Shown here in pieces: positions 43,453 through 51,756 of a DNA stretch of 64,000 nt (its first letter is position 1; each line of letters starts with the position of its first letter). The DNA comes from Lentisphaerae bacterium GWF2_49_21 (GTDB lineage Bacteria > Verrucomicrobiota > Lentisphaeria > Victivallales > GWF2-50-93), in NCBI GenBank assembly GCA_001804805.1, contig MHBH01000084.1, positions 1-64,000 of the forward strand. The letters are read 5' to 3'. The notes under the pieces were generated by a model. That model saw only the letters and a program-made list of their open reading frames with translations, was not told the DNA's origin and searched no databases. The position numbers and the translations under genes were made by a program.

Positions 43453-43788
43453 ATGAAAAAGATGCTGGTACTTGCAGGTTCTGTGCTTGCACTCGGCTTA
43501 CTCGTAGGATGCGAAGACAAGCAGGCTGAAGCGCAGCAGAATGCGAATATTGAGAGTCTCAAGTCGGATATCGCCAGGATGAACAGCGACATTGGTTCGC
43601 TCCAGAGCGAAAACAGAGAGCTCAGAGGCAAGATCGGCCTCGTCACTGAATGGCTGAAGAAAAAGGTGCAGGAGGAGAAGGATAAGGCCGCGAAGGCCGC
43701 AGCAGCCGTGGCCCCCAAGACCACAACCGCTACAAAGACTGCAACTGGCGCAAAGACTTCCGATCCCAAGAAAAAGATGTTCCCATAA
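43453..43788 (+). CDS. Small Lpp-like coiled-coil lipoprotein
   Basis: A 111-residue protein with a strong ribosome binding site (GGAGG 9 nt before ATG). The signal MKKMLVLAGSVLALGLLVGC is lipidated at Cys20. The mature part is a heptad-rich helix (ANIESLKSDIARMNSDIGSLQSENRELRGKIGLVTEWL) followed by a Lys/Ala/Thr tail. It resembles Lpp-like envelope lipoproteins that form trimeric coils, perhaps tethering the outer membrane. The strong ribosome binding site and clear terminator suggest high expression. Confidence 0.82.
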   Translation: MKKMLVLAGSVLALGLLVGCEDKQAEAQQNANIESLKSDIARMNSDIGSLQSENRELRGKIGLVTEWLKKKVQEEKDKAAKAAAAVAPKTTTATKTATGAKTSDPKKKMFP

Positions 43789-43815
43789 AAATTGCTCCGC
43801 AATTTTTATAAATAT

Positions 43816-43857
43816 AAATAAACAAGGCGATGGATTTCCCCATCGCCTTGTTTATTT
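43816..43857. terminator. Strong bidirectional terminator (18-bp stem)
   Basis: AAATAAACAAGGCGATGG, a 6-nt loop, then its exact complement, between the convergent lipoprotein and prepilin genes. T tracts lie on both sides. Confidence 0.88.
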
Positions 43858-43858
43858 A

Positions 43859-44608
43859 TCAGGGTATCTTGTTTGGACGCAGCATGGTGTTTGTGAAGGA
43901 GCCGGGTGTAAGTGACTCCACATGCCAGTCCGCAAACAGGCAGTTTGTCTTTAAAGCGCCTTTTGTCCCGCTTACTCCGGATTCACGCCAGCGTATCTGC
44001 TGCTTGCCCAAAGGATCAATCCCATCAGTGTTCACTCCGACCGTGACCGGGTTGTTCAAGGTGAGGCTGGTTGAACTGTAGGCCGCTCCCCAGACAGCAG
44101 CACTGTCAATGGACTTAGCCATAGGTTCCGCGCTCCATTCGCTCGTGGATCTGTACTGGACGCCATCCAGGAGCACAACGACTTCACTGAACCGTCCTAT
44201 CTGGGGATATGTGATCGTGTCCACTCCTATGGCAAGGTCTGTAGCTCGTATTTCCCGCATGACTGCAGGATTGCAGCTGTAGTGGTAGCCGCCCATCACC
44301 TGCTTTGTAGCATTCGGACACATCGATATCTCGGGTTTGTTGATATAGCCGTCGATTACCACTTTCCGGTATTCAGTCTGGTATCCACCAGCCACATCCC
44401 ATGCCCTGGGCATACGGTAGTTGTTGTCGGACAAGTATAGATCAAAGGCGGTGCCCATCTGTTTGAGATTGCTTACGCATAGGATGCTCTTGGCCATGAA
44501 CTTTGCATTTCTCAGCGCAGGCAGCAGGAGTGCTGCGAGAATTGAGATGATCGCTATTACGACGAGTAATTCAATCAACGTGAATGTATTTTTGCTTTTA
44601 TTCTTCAT
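43859..44608 (-). CDS. Prepilin-type protein with normal leader
   Basis: A 249-residue protein. The leader [30 protein letters not shown] is a class III (prepilin) signal with one module. The mature region has the usual [22 protein letters not shown] and GYHYSCN segments and ends with [14 protein letters not shown], a divergent form of the H-x9-DG domain. Such proteins are numerous in Lentisphaerota and Planctomycetota; their roles are mostly unknown. Next gene: polysaccharide deacetylase. Confidence 0.88.
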   Translation of the reverse strand: MKNKSKNTFTLIELLVVIAIISILAALLLPALRNAKFMAKSILCVSNLKQMGTAFDLYLSDNNYRMPRAWDVAGGYQTEYRKVVIDGYINKPEISMCPNATKQVMGGYHYSCNPAVMREIRATDLAIGVDTITYPQIGRFSEVVVLLDGVQYRSTSEWSAEPMAKSIDSAAVWGAAYSSTSLTLNNPVTVGVNTDGIDPLGKQQIRWRESGVSGTKGALKTNCLFADWHVESLTPGSFTNTMLRPNKIP

Positions 44609-44649
44609 CGTTAATAATATGGCATGTTAAATCGATGATGCCAAAATGT

Positions 44650-45462
44650 TTATTTCTTCTTTTCCTTATATGTAAAATACTCGGACGGTGTCATGAAGAC
44701 GCATCCCTTGGCCAGAAGATAATCGACCGCACTTTCGAAGTTTTTGAACCTTTCGCCCTTCCATCCCATTGGATGGCCCTGCAGGACGATATATTCCTTG
44801 TCGACAGCGAGCTTCTCGTAGGCCGTCTTGAACTGCTCGAAATCGGGATTCAGCACCGGCTTCTCCAGATCCACGGTTCTTTCCAGTATCAGTTTCTTGC
44901 TGAACTTCGGCTTTGCCGGACCGAAGAACCAGACCTTGATCTCAGGGAATTCCTCAAGCACCTTCTCCGTATCCTCGCTGCACGTGTTGAACGGGGTGCC
45001 GATGGCGGCGAAATCAAATCCAAGCTTCTCCTTCGCCAGTTTCTGGCTTTTCTCAAGCGTGGCCTTCTGCTCCTCGAAAGGCACATTCTTGAACTCGTGG
45101 ATCTTCTTTCCGTCGACAAGTTTCTCGGAATGCGTCTGCCCGTGGTTCCAGAACTCAAGTAGCCCCTTCTTGTTCTGTGCTTTTATCCATTCGAAGAATG
45201 CGGGCTTGTCCGCATCCAGTGAGTTCGCTATGATCCCGACCGACGCCTTGATCTTCTTCTTTTCCACGAAATTTGCTATCTGCTGCCATCTGGTCGAAAC
45301 TCCGCTCGCGTCAGCATCCTTGGTAGTCAGATCATCCAGCTTGAGGATTACGATCTGAGGCGCCTTTGCCGGAACCGCTTCCTGCGAATAGAGAGTTGCC
45401 AGCGGGGCCAGCGATATCGCCAGAATACTTGCAAACTTTATCATTCTTATTGAATCAGTCAT
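44650..45462 (-). CDS. Exported polysaccharide-deacetylase-like (NodB-fold) protein
   Basis: A 270-residue protein. A signal (about 8-27, MIKFASILAISLAPLATLYSQ) predicts export. The NodB-type motifs are IVILKLDDLTTKDA (metal-binding Asp pair), FWNHGQTHSE (His-x3-His) and FAAIGTPFNTCSEDT, followed by YIVLQGHPMGW. It probably removes acetyl groups from a polysaccharide, or it may be a hydrolase-dead relative because the motif order departs from the classic form. Lies between a prepilin gene and the beta-helix protein, in the same direction as both. Confidence 0.8.
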   Translation of the reverse strand: MTDSIRMIKFASILAISLAPLATLYSQEAVPAKAPQIVILKLDDLTTKDADASGVSTRWQQIANFVEKKKIKASVGIIANSLDADKPAFFEWIKAQNKKGLLEFWNHGQTHSEKLVDGKKIHEFKNVPFEEQKATLEKSQKLAKEKLGFDFAAIGTPFNTCSEDTEKVLEEFPEIKVWFFGPAKPKFSKKLILERTVDLEKPVLNPDFEQFKTAYEKLAVDKEYIVLQGHPMGWKGERFKNFESAVDYLLAKGCVFMTPSEYFTYKEKKK

Positions 45463-45473
45463 TTTCTTCTCCC

Positions 45474-48400
45474 TTATTCTAATCTTATGAAACCAAACTT
45501 GCTTGCGTCATATGCATTTGTTCCTCTGGCATCCTGCCAGAAAAGCTGGCTTTGGAGCGCCTTGCTGTCATCGACGTCGGAATCATTCAATCCGATGTCG
45601 AATCCGATCACGGTTCCGGACTGCGGCTTCAGTTCCTTGAAGCGCTCCAGGGCTACAACGACTTTGACTTCGTATCCTCCAGCTACTGTCCTGCCGGTCA
45701 CAGAAATTCCCTCCTGCTGTGACAAGTCAATCTTCTTTCCGGAACGGTCCGCCACTGGAACAACGACTATGTCATCTATCTCCAACGTACCTGATTTCAC
45801 ATTCCACATGCCGGCCTGCAGGCGGAATTTCACGGTGTCAGCAGGGATGTCATACTCCATGGACTGCGCGGCCCATTCCTTGCTTGTGCCCTTGAAAGTG
45901 ATCATGTCGGGGTATTCTCCGGCATGGGCGCCGGCCTTGTCCTTGAACTCGACCACAAGCCGTCCAGTATGCCAGCTCTTGTCACCGGGAACAATATTCT
46001 CGTAACGCGCCCGGCATGAAACCTTGATTTTACCCCACTGCGGTTCCAGCGGGATGTCCTGCTGTATGATCGAATTGCCTTCTATCCTGGCGTAGTTGCT
46101 CGCTGCTTCCTGGACTTCCTTCGCCTTTGCATCCTTCGGCACGAACCATTCGGTAATGCCTTTCTTGAAGTTGCCGTTCTTGACGAGAGCCTTCTCCGTA
46201 TCGAGAGGCAGCGGTTCCCAGGAATCCTTAAGTGGTGCGGCGATCTTCAGATGCAATACGCCATCTGCGTACTTGGATGAATGAAAACTTGTTTCCCCGC
46301 GGCAGTCCAGGAAAAGTTCGAGCCCGTCGGCGCCCTGTACCCCGCGGCTGCTCCGGACCACCTTGTTGTCTGTTACCTTTGCCATGACCGTCAGGTTTTT
46401 CTCGTTCCATCCGACAGATGCCGTGCCTGAGAGATCGCTCTTCCCCTGCCAGGTCTTGCCGGTCTGCTCGTCCCAGACATTCGCGTTGCGCTGCTGTGCG
46501 GAATCGATAATAATGTTTTGAACCGTAGAAAACTCACCTTCGGGACATTTCTTCGCCAAAGCCATGCGCGTCACCTTCAGATGGATCGACTGCTCCAGGG
46601 GAACTCCGAGTATGTCCGACTTCAGCACGTAGACAAGCTGATCTTTTCCGCCGACCGCCTTCTGCGGGACATCAACGGATTTCTTCTCGCCGGGCCCGAG
46701 CTGGAACTGCTGGTTGTCCAATCCCGGACCCTGCACTGTGAAAGACGCGGCCGACTTGAGCGGATTGGTGATGCTGATGTTTGCGGTGAATTCTTCGCCC
46801 TCGCGGAAATCGTTCTTCGGCTTCCCCTGCTGGAGCGACGCGACCTGGAAGATTTCCTTGGACGGTCCGGCGTCCCGAGGGAGCCCTGTCATTATCGCGA
46901 ATTTCTTCCTCGTTTTTCCGGTCACCATGAATCCATTTCCCTTCAGGTCCTCGCGAGTGTTGGCGCCCAGGTGCGGGAAGTTCCAGAGGACGACACCATC
47001 CTTTTTGTCGCATGAGAGTGAAATAGTGTCTTCTCCATAGACGGACATCATGAGCAGGGGGCCGCCTGCAGTCTCAAGCCAGAATCCATCCACGCTGCCC
47101 TTTCCGCCAAGTTTCCAGACGGACTTCAGGTGTACCTTCTCCTCGGAAAGTTTCAGTTCCGGCCTGAGCGTATTCAGACATTTGATGATGCGTTGGAACG
47201 CGGTGTCGATCCTGCTGCGGGCCGCAGTATCTATATTCTCCAGGCCCTTCACCTGCACGTTGCCGGAGGCATTCTTGTATTCCGCTTCGAAGGTCTTCAG
47301 GTCCGGAAGCAATGAGCCGAATTCGAAGCTGGTCGAACCGTTCACTGAGGCGTAGAGGTTTTCAGTAAGCATGTTCTTCGATGACAGATCCTTGGAGTTG
47401 GGGGTCTTGCTAGACTTCCAGCCAAGGTTGTTGCCCCTGATCTCAAAGAGTATGTTCTTCTGGAACTTGTTGTTGACTCCTTTGTATTTCTCCCTGTCAC
47501 CGCCGATGACAAGACCGGAGCTGCAACCGATGATTACGTTGTCCTGCATGTCGCCGTGCGCCGAGTGGGCATACATGATTCCGACGCCGTTTCCGAACGA
47601 GACGTTGTTCCTGAATTTTCCGGTGTCGGATACTTCGTAGAAAAGCCCAAGTCCTTCGTTGCCGAAAGACGTGCAGTCCTCGATGGTGTTTCCTTCGCAT
47701 TCGATGTCGAACCAGAGGGCCGCGCCGAAGTTGAACGCCGTCGTAAGCCTTCTGACCGTGGTATTCTTAGTGTGATGTAGCTTCATGCCGCCCGCATCCC
47801 AGGCTATCTTGTAGAATTTACGGTTGTTGTTGTGGCTTATGCAGTCTTCGATAAGGGCTCCGTCCAGATGGAATTTCGTGCCCAGTCCATATTTGCCGTT
47901 GTATCTGAAGATGCAGTTCTTCACTTTCGCGTAATCACCTCCGACCCAGAGCCCGCCGGCGTTCATGTATTCGAAGATGCAGTTCTCGACTGTCCAGTTG
48001 TCGCCGGAGATAACTGCGCCAGCTCCGACAAATCCCTCGCAGGTGTATCCGAACGTCAGATTTTTCAGAATGATGTATTCGCAGTTTTTATACTTTGCCG
48101 CATCCTCGAATTTCTTTCCACCGCCGCGCACCTCGGACATCCCTCTCGGGAAAGTCCCCCACGGACCGCAGAGCACCGCGCCACGCAGTGGAATTTCAAT
48201 TCCGGCCTTTTCCGGATCGTCCAGTCCTTCAGGCGGATGAATAATAAGTTCCCCTTTGCCTTCGGTGCTGCCGTTCCAGAAGAAACGCCCCGGCGCAAGA
48301 TCCTCTTTCTTCGGAACCCACTGCATCGGAACGCCGTACATGAAGACATTCTCCATCCTGGCTGCGGACATGAACGGGGAGTTTTCGTTTGCGACTTCCG

Positions 48401-48785
48401 GATAAGTCGATTCATCGCCCCAGTGCCATTTGAAGACATGTCCCCACGGGCGCTTTACCCATAGCTTTTCTTCTTTTGAGAAACCGGAGATCTTGTTGGC
48501 GCCGGTGATAATGACTTTGCCTTCTCCGATGAAACTTATAGGTGCTTCCTTGGTTCCGGAATTCATGATCTGAAGATTGCTGCGGTAAGTTCCCGCCTGG
48601 ATATGGACAGTGTCGCCGGCCTTAGCCTCTTTGCCTGCCTTGTCGAGACTGGCCCACGGTTTTTCCAGCGTACCGGGATTCTCATCGGCAGCACCTGCCT
48701 GCTGAGAGACATAATATTCAGCGGCAAATCCCGATGCTGATACCATCGCTGCCATCGCAATTGAAATTAATTTCTTAAAAATCAT
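45474..48785 (-). CDS. Secreted right-handed beta-helix protein with CBM9-like domain
   Basis: An 1103-residue protein. Signal 1-22. The N-terminal part (EYYVSQQAGAADENPGTLEKPWASLDKAGKEAKAGDTVHIQAGTYRS) is a DUF1565-type entry to a parallel beta-helix (about 40-520), with repeated N-x-I/V-x-x-C strands (DNWTVENCIFEYMNAGGLWVGG, ALIEDCISHNNN, FNFGAALWFDIECEGNTIEDCTSFGN). This is the pectate-lyase-like fold. A CBM9-like domain follows (about 740-880, VGWNEKNLTVMAKVTDNKV, GADGLELFLDCRG), then a second carbohydrate-binding domain (about 900-1020). It probably binds or cleaves a charged polysaccharide. It starts 85 nt after the prepilin gene at 48870. Confidence 0.78.
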   Translation of the reverse strand: MIFKKLISIAMAAMVSASGFAAEYYVSQQAGAADENPGTLEKPWASLDKAGKEAKAGDTVHIQAGTYRSNLQIMNSGTKEAPISFIGEGKVIITGANKISGFSKEEKLWVKRPWGHVFKWHWGDESTYPEVANENSPFMSAARMENVFMYGVPMQWVPKKEDLAPGRFFWNGSTEGKGELIIHPPEGLDDPEKAGIEIPLRGAVLCGPWGTFPRGMSEVRGGGKKFEDAAKYKNCEYIILKNLTFGYTCEGFVGAGAVISGDNWTVENCIFEYMNAGGLWVGGDYAKVKNCIFRYNGKYGLGTKFHLDGALIEDCISHNNNRKFYKIAWDAGGMKLHHTKNTTVRRLTTAFNFGAALWFDIECEGNTIEDCTSFGNEGLGLFYEVSDTGKFRNNVSFGNGVGIMYAHSAHGDMQDNVIIGCSSGLVIGGDREKYKGVNNKFQKNILFEIRGNNLGWKSSKTPNSKDLSSKNMLTENLYASVNGSTSFEFGSLLPDLKTFEAEYKNASGNVQVKGLENIDTAARSRIDTAFQRIIKCLNTLRPELKLSEEKVHLKSVWKLGGKGSVDGFWLETAGGPLLMMSVYGEDTISLSCDKKDGVVLWNFPHLGANTREDLKGNGFMVTGKTRKKFAIMTGLPRDAGPSKEIFQVASLQQGKPKNDFREGEEFTANISITNPLKSAASFTVQGPGLDNQQFQLGPGEKKSVDVPQKAVGGKDQLVYVLKSDILGVPLEQSIHLKVTRMALAKKCPEGEFSTVQNIIIDSAQQRNANVWDEQTGKTWQGKSDLSGTASVGWNEKNLTVMAKVTDNKVVRSSRGVQGADGLELFLDCRGETSFHSSKYADGVLHLKIAAPLKDSWEPLPLDTEKALVKNGNFKKGITEWFVPKDAKAKEVQEAASNYARIEGNSIIQQDIPLEPQWGKIKVSCRARYENIVPGDKSWHTGRLVVEFKDKAGAHAGEYPDMITFKGTSKEWAAQSMEYDIPADTVKFRLQAGMWNVKSGTLEIDDIVVVPVADRSGKKIDLSQQEGISVTGRTVAGGYEVKVVVALERFKELKPQSGTVIGFDIGLNDSDVDDSKALQSQLFWQDARGTNAYDASKFGFIRLE

Positions 48786-48869
48786 TTATTTGTCTTTTTC
48801 CTATCTAAAATATTTCTTTAGTATTTAAACTCTCGAACTCCCGAACTTTCGCACTTTAGAACTTCCCTG

Positions 48870-49718
48870 TCAATTCTTATCCCTCTTGTAATACCAGTCC
48901 GGATCCCCGTTCTTTCCAGACATCAGTTCGATCTGACTCATCCAGGAGACATGGAGGTCTGCCCAGAGCAGATCGATGCCCTTGCGGTGACGGCTGCCAA
49001 CTTGGGGAATGAGAGTTCCTCCACCGGCTGAAACAGTGGGAAAGAGATATGCGACCTGCCAGGATATGGTCATCCAGTCTGTAGTGTCGCCGACAATTAT
49101 GGTTTCCACCGGTCTGGGGATGCGCCCCATCTGCTGCCTGCCAATATCGAATGAAGGGCGCTTCGGATCATTATATCCCATGATGCGGTTCCATCCGTAT
49201 CCGCCGTCGAACTTTGCAAGTCCGCCTGCCGGGCGCTTGTATGATGGACAGAGGAAGACTCCACGGGTAAGGCTTGGTGACAACATGCTGGTGGCGTCTT
49301 CAGCTCCGACATACGGTGCGATTGACAGACGCCACTGCAATGGCGTGTCACCGCCGGTTCCGTCGCTGCGTACGGGATCGTTTGACACTGGAATCCACAT
49401 CTCATTGTCCGCCGCATAGAGCGCAACGCCTGCGCCTAACTGTTTGAGGTTGCTCAAGCAGACAACTTGTTTGGAAAGCTCCTTGGCGCGGGATAGTACG
49501 GGAAGGAGAAGCGCGCAGAGGATCGCAATGATGGCAATTACGACGAGTAACTCGATCAACGTAAATAAAGAGGAAGATACTCGTCGCCCTGAGCTTGTCG
49601 AACGGGCCACCAGGAGCTCTATCAGGGTGAACCCTGATGAGCGCTTTGCCCTGCGGGCTACGCCTTGGCAAGCGAGCAATTCGATCAAGGTGAATCTGGC
49701 TGAATTGTATTTCTTCAT
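48870..49718 (-). CDS. Prepilin-type protein with triplicated FTLIELL leader
   Basis: Start set at ATG 49718 ([15 protein letters not shown]); the longer frame to 49781 has no ribosome binding site. About 282 residues. The leader holds FTLIELL three times: codons at 49674-49694, 49611-49631 and 49545-49565, 21-22 codons apart, separated by [14 protein letters not shown] and [15 protein letters not shown]. The second copy has Gly before Phe (SSGFTLIE), the canonical prepilin-peptidase site. Then [40 protein letters not shown] and the C-terminal [19 protein letters not shown] (H-x9-D form). The insert DNA matches dispersed repeats. Divergent from an AraC gene. Function unknown. Confidence 0.85.
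   Translation of the reverse strand: MKKYNSARFTLIELLACQGVARRAKRSSGFTLIELLVARSTSSGRRVSSSLFTLIELLVVIAIIAILCALLLPVLSRAKELSKQVVCLSNLKQLGAGVALYAADNEMWIPVSNDPVRSDGTGGDTPLQWRLSIAPYVGAEDATSMLSPSLTRGVFLCPSYKRPAGGLAKFDGGYGWNRIMGYNDPKRPSFDIGRQQMGRIPRPVETIIVGDTTDWMTISWQVAYLFPTVSAGGGTLIPQVGSRHRKGIDLLWADLHVSWMSQIELMSGKNGDPDWYYKRDKN
49582..49610 (-). repeat. In-frame 29-nt repeat in a prepilin leader (copy 1)
   Basis: On the minus strand GTGGCCCGTTCGACAAGCTC then AGGGCGACG. 28 of 29 bases match 59931-59959, which lies in another prepilin leader in the same reading frame (VARSTSSGR). GTGG is at its 5' end. Confidence 0.9.
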
Positions 49719-49719
49719 A

Positions 49720-49750
49720 ATAAATATTATGCCACAGGCAGAATATTTAT
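49720..49750. promoter_or_regulatory. Dyad before the prepilin start
   Basis: ATAAATATTATGCC, loop ACA, GGCAGAATATTTAT (13 of 14 pairs). It sits right before ATG 49718, so it could mask the ribosome binding site or act as an operator. AAACAATTTGGCATTATT at 49773-49790 (minus strand) resembles AAACATTTTGGCATCATC at 44634-44651 before the other prepilin. Confidence 0.45.
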
Positions 49751-49844
49751 AAATGGATAAAAACACAATTAATAATGCCAAATTGTTTGAAGTGCCTGGT
49801 TCTCATGTCTATAGTAGATTAATGCAACAGCGGGGATTGTCGTA

Positions 49845-50708
49845 ATGAATAAAACAACACCTAACATACCACAGCTGGAAAAGGCTGGATACAACATCCA
49901 CCAGTGCCCGAAGTTCGGGTGCAGGAGCATCCACAGGTCTTACGGGCTGTGGATCATCTCGTCGCGCCGAAGGCAGTCGCCGAACCCGGCCTGGCTGCCA
50001 AAACTCCGATATTTCGAGTTCTACGCGATAAGCCACTTGATCGAGGGCAGGGCGTTCTACTGGGAGAAGGACGGAGGCGCCAGACGCGCCTATGAACCTG
50101 ACCAGGGCGTGATAATGGTTCCGGACCGCCTGCATTACTATGGACGCGACAACACCGAATTCTACGAGGATACGATCCGCTTCACCGGTCCTGTTGCGGA
50201 CCAGCTCTTCAAGTCGGGAATACTGAAGCCCGGGATAATACACATCGGACATTTCCGCCGTCTGCTGCCGATAATGGATCTGGCCGACAATCCTTCCGAC
50301 GCCGCCCAGGTCAAGGCGAACATTGCACTTCAGAACTTGCTGATCGAGCTTTATTTTGAGAACCAGAACCTGAACCAGAAAAACCATTCCAGCCAGATCT
50401 CGGAACTTCACAAGATAATCCAGTCGGAACCTGCGAAGTGGTGGTCGCTCTCGGAACTCGCCGATATCTGCCGGCTGAGCGTCAACCAGTTCAGGAACGT
50501 CTTCAAGAGGGAGACCGGGATGAAGCCCAAGGCATACATCGACAAGATCAAAATGACAAAGGCCGCGGAAGAGCTCTGCATCACAACCAGGAATATTTCC
50601 GAGATAGCACTTGCCTTCGGATATGACGATCCGTACCATTTCAGCCGCAGGTTCAAGGAGATCATGGGCGCCTCGCCCGAGCATTACCGCAGGAGCAATA
50701 CTGTGTGA
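49845..50708 (+). CDS. AraC-family transcriptional regulator
   Basis: A 287-residue protein. The N-terminal sensor part (about 40-110, LIEGRAFYWEKDGGARRAYEPDQGVIMVPDRLHYYG) is cupin-like. The AraC-type domain (about 190-285) has WSLSELADICRLSVNQFRNVFKRETGMKPKAYIDKIKM and ISEIALAFGYDDPYHFSRRFKEIMGASPEHYRR. Divergent from the prepilin/beta-helix/deacetylase genes and a likely regulator of them. No clear ribosome binding site. Confidence 0.92.
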   Translation: MNKTTPNIPQLEKAGYNIHQCPKFGCRSIHRSYGLWIISSRRRQSPNPAWLPKLRYFEFYAISHLIEGRAFYWEKDGGARRAYEPDQGVIMVPDRLHYYGRDNTEFYEDTIRFTGPVADQLFKSGILKPGIIHIGHFRRLLPIMDLADNPSDAAQVKANIALQNLLIELYFENQNLNQKNHSSQISELHKIIQSEPAKWWSLSELADICRLSVNQFRNVFKRETGMKPKAYIDKIKMTKAAEELCITTRNISEIALAFGYDDPYHFSRRFKEIMGASPEHYRRSNTV

Positions 50709-50839
50709 CAAAGAGACCTTTGCGATGAACGCTTCCTCGCCAGACATCCGCCGTGTCGGATTAGCTGAATGAAAATGGTTGGAAACTTATATCTTTTCTT
50801 TTTGTTTATACGTCAGGCGCTTTGGCCTGACTTTGGACT

Positions 50840-50916
50840 GCGGCACCCCTGTGCCGCTTTGCATTTATTTCCAGTTCTATCTGAATTCTGAATCCAAAGC
50901 GGCAGAGGGCTGCCGC
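50840..50916. repeat. Inverted pair of covarying hairpins GCGGCAC/GCGGCAG
   Basis: GCGGCACCCCTGTGCCGC at 50840-50857 and GCGGCAGAGGGCTGCCGC at 50899-50916. The arms differ but each pairs perfectly. The gap 50709-51229 also holds AGGCGCTTTGGCCTGA at about 50816 and CCGCAACCTGCGG at about 50954. No gene is seen. Confidence 0.75.
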
Positions 50917-51142
50917 ATCCTGCCCATGGCAGGACAAGCTCCAAACTCGTCCCGCAACCTGCGGGAGATTCGCTTCGCTCATCAATAAATCATTCAATTC
51001 CGGAATAGCCATTTCTCTCCTTGATTCCCGGGGCCGCGGAGATATTCATTCTTTTCCTTATTCGCAAAATATAGGCATGGAAATCTAATTTAAAGGCATA
51101 TGCAGACCATTTTATTATCTATAAGTATCTAATAAATAATTA

Positions 51143-51164
51143 GTTAAGTGGGAACGTTCCTGTT
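51143..51164 (+). repeat. K palindrome (GTTAAGTGGGAACGTTCC), copy 1
   Basis: GTTAAGTGGGAACGTTCCTG. Copies 2 and 3 are inverted at 51621-51640 and 51647-51671, and copy 4 is direct at 52692-52713. GTGG is directly 5' of the palindrome. Confidence 0.8.
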
Positions 51165-51229
51165 ATGGCTGTTATGGCCCTGTAATCCATCTGCATAATG
51201 TTTCAATATGGATCATCTTTCTATAATGC

Positions 51230-51622
51230 CTATTGGGCTGGCATCATCTTTTCTTTGTCCACCCGTTTGGGCTGCCAGTCGCGCGACGGAAGCTCTGGTG
51301 CAGGCTTTGGCGGAGGCTCTGTTGTCTCCGGGTAGGGATAGAAGTCGAGTGTTCCTTTGAGGGTACTGCCATCCATCATGGCCTTGCCTACGACCCAGCC
51401 GTCCTGAGGGCTATGTGTGTTGCCGCCGATCTTGCGACGGAAAGATCGTGGCCTCGATTGTAGGCTCTCTCCTTTCAGACCCAACAGCAAGGTGAAGTAG
51501 AATTCGCCCCCGAAATCGTATATGTCGGGCACCGGGATAGGCTGAGTATCATCACGGTTTACGTCGGTATACATCGCGACCAGTTTGCCGTCGCGGCGTT
51601 CAATCTTCAGTTGCACCGCCAA
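51230..51622 (-). pseudogene. Orphan gene fragment between K palindromes
   Basis: A 130-codon frame whose only upstream start is TTG at 51622 inside a K palindrome, with a stop directly before it (TAA TTG GCG). It reads QLKIERRDGKLVAMYTDVNRDD, DIYDFGGEFYFTLLLGLKG, GWVVGKAMMDGSTLKGTLDFYPYP, then a Pro-rich tail. It looks like the C-terminal part of a larger protein cut at the repeat. No family recognised. Confidence 0.5.
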
Positions 51623-51671
51623 TTACAGGGACGTTCCCACCACACAAATTACAGGGACGTTCCCACTTAAC
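51621..51671 (-). repeat. K palindromes, copies 2 and 3 (tandem)
   Basis: AATTACAGGGACGTTCCCAC at 51621-51640 and again at 51647-51666, both inverted relative to copies 1 and 4. With copy 4 they bracket the RAYT gene. Confidence 0.85.
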
Positions 51672-51756
51672 ATTTTAATAATCATGATTACACAAATAAT
51701 AAACAGGCAAAAAGAGGCTTTAAATTGCAAAAACATGCCATAAAATCGAAATTAAG

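Noticed and set aside
48870-49781. Diversity-generating retroelement acting on the prepilin leader
   Set aside because: No reverse transcriptase or template repeat is in the window, and the copies differ mostly at synonymous sites instead of adenine-directed changes.
49773-49800. Sigma54 promoter (TGGCA box)
   Set aside because: TGGCAT is present but the TTGC element is not at the required spacing.
49809-50747. Minus-strand open frame of 312 codons
   Set aside because: Covers the AraC gene antisense; the AraC frame has clear helix-turn-helix motifs.
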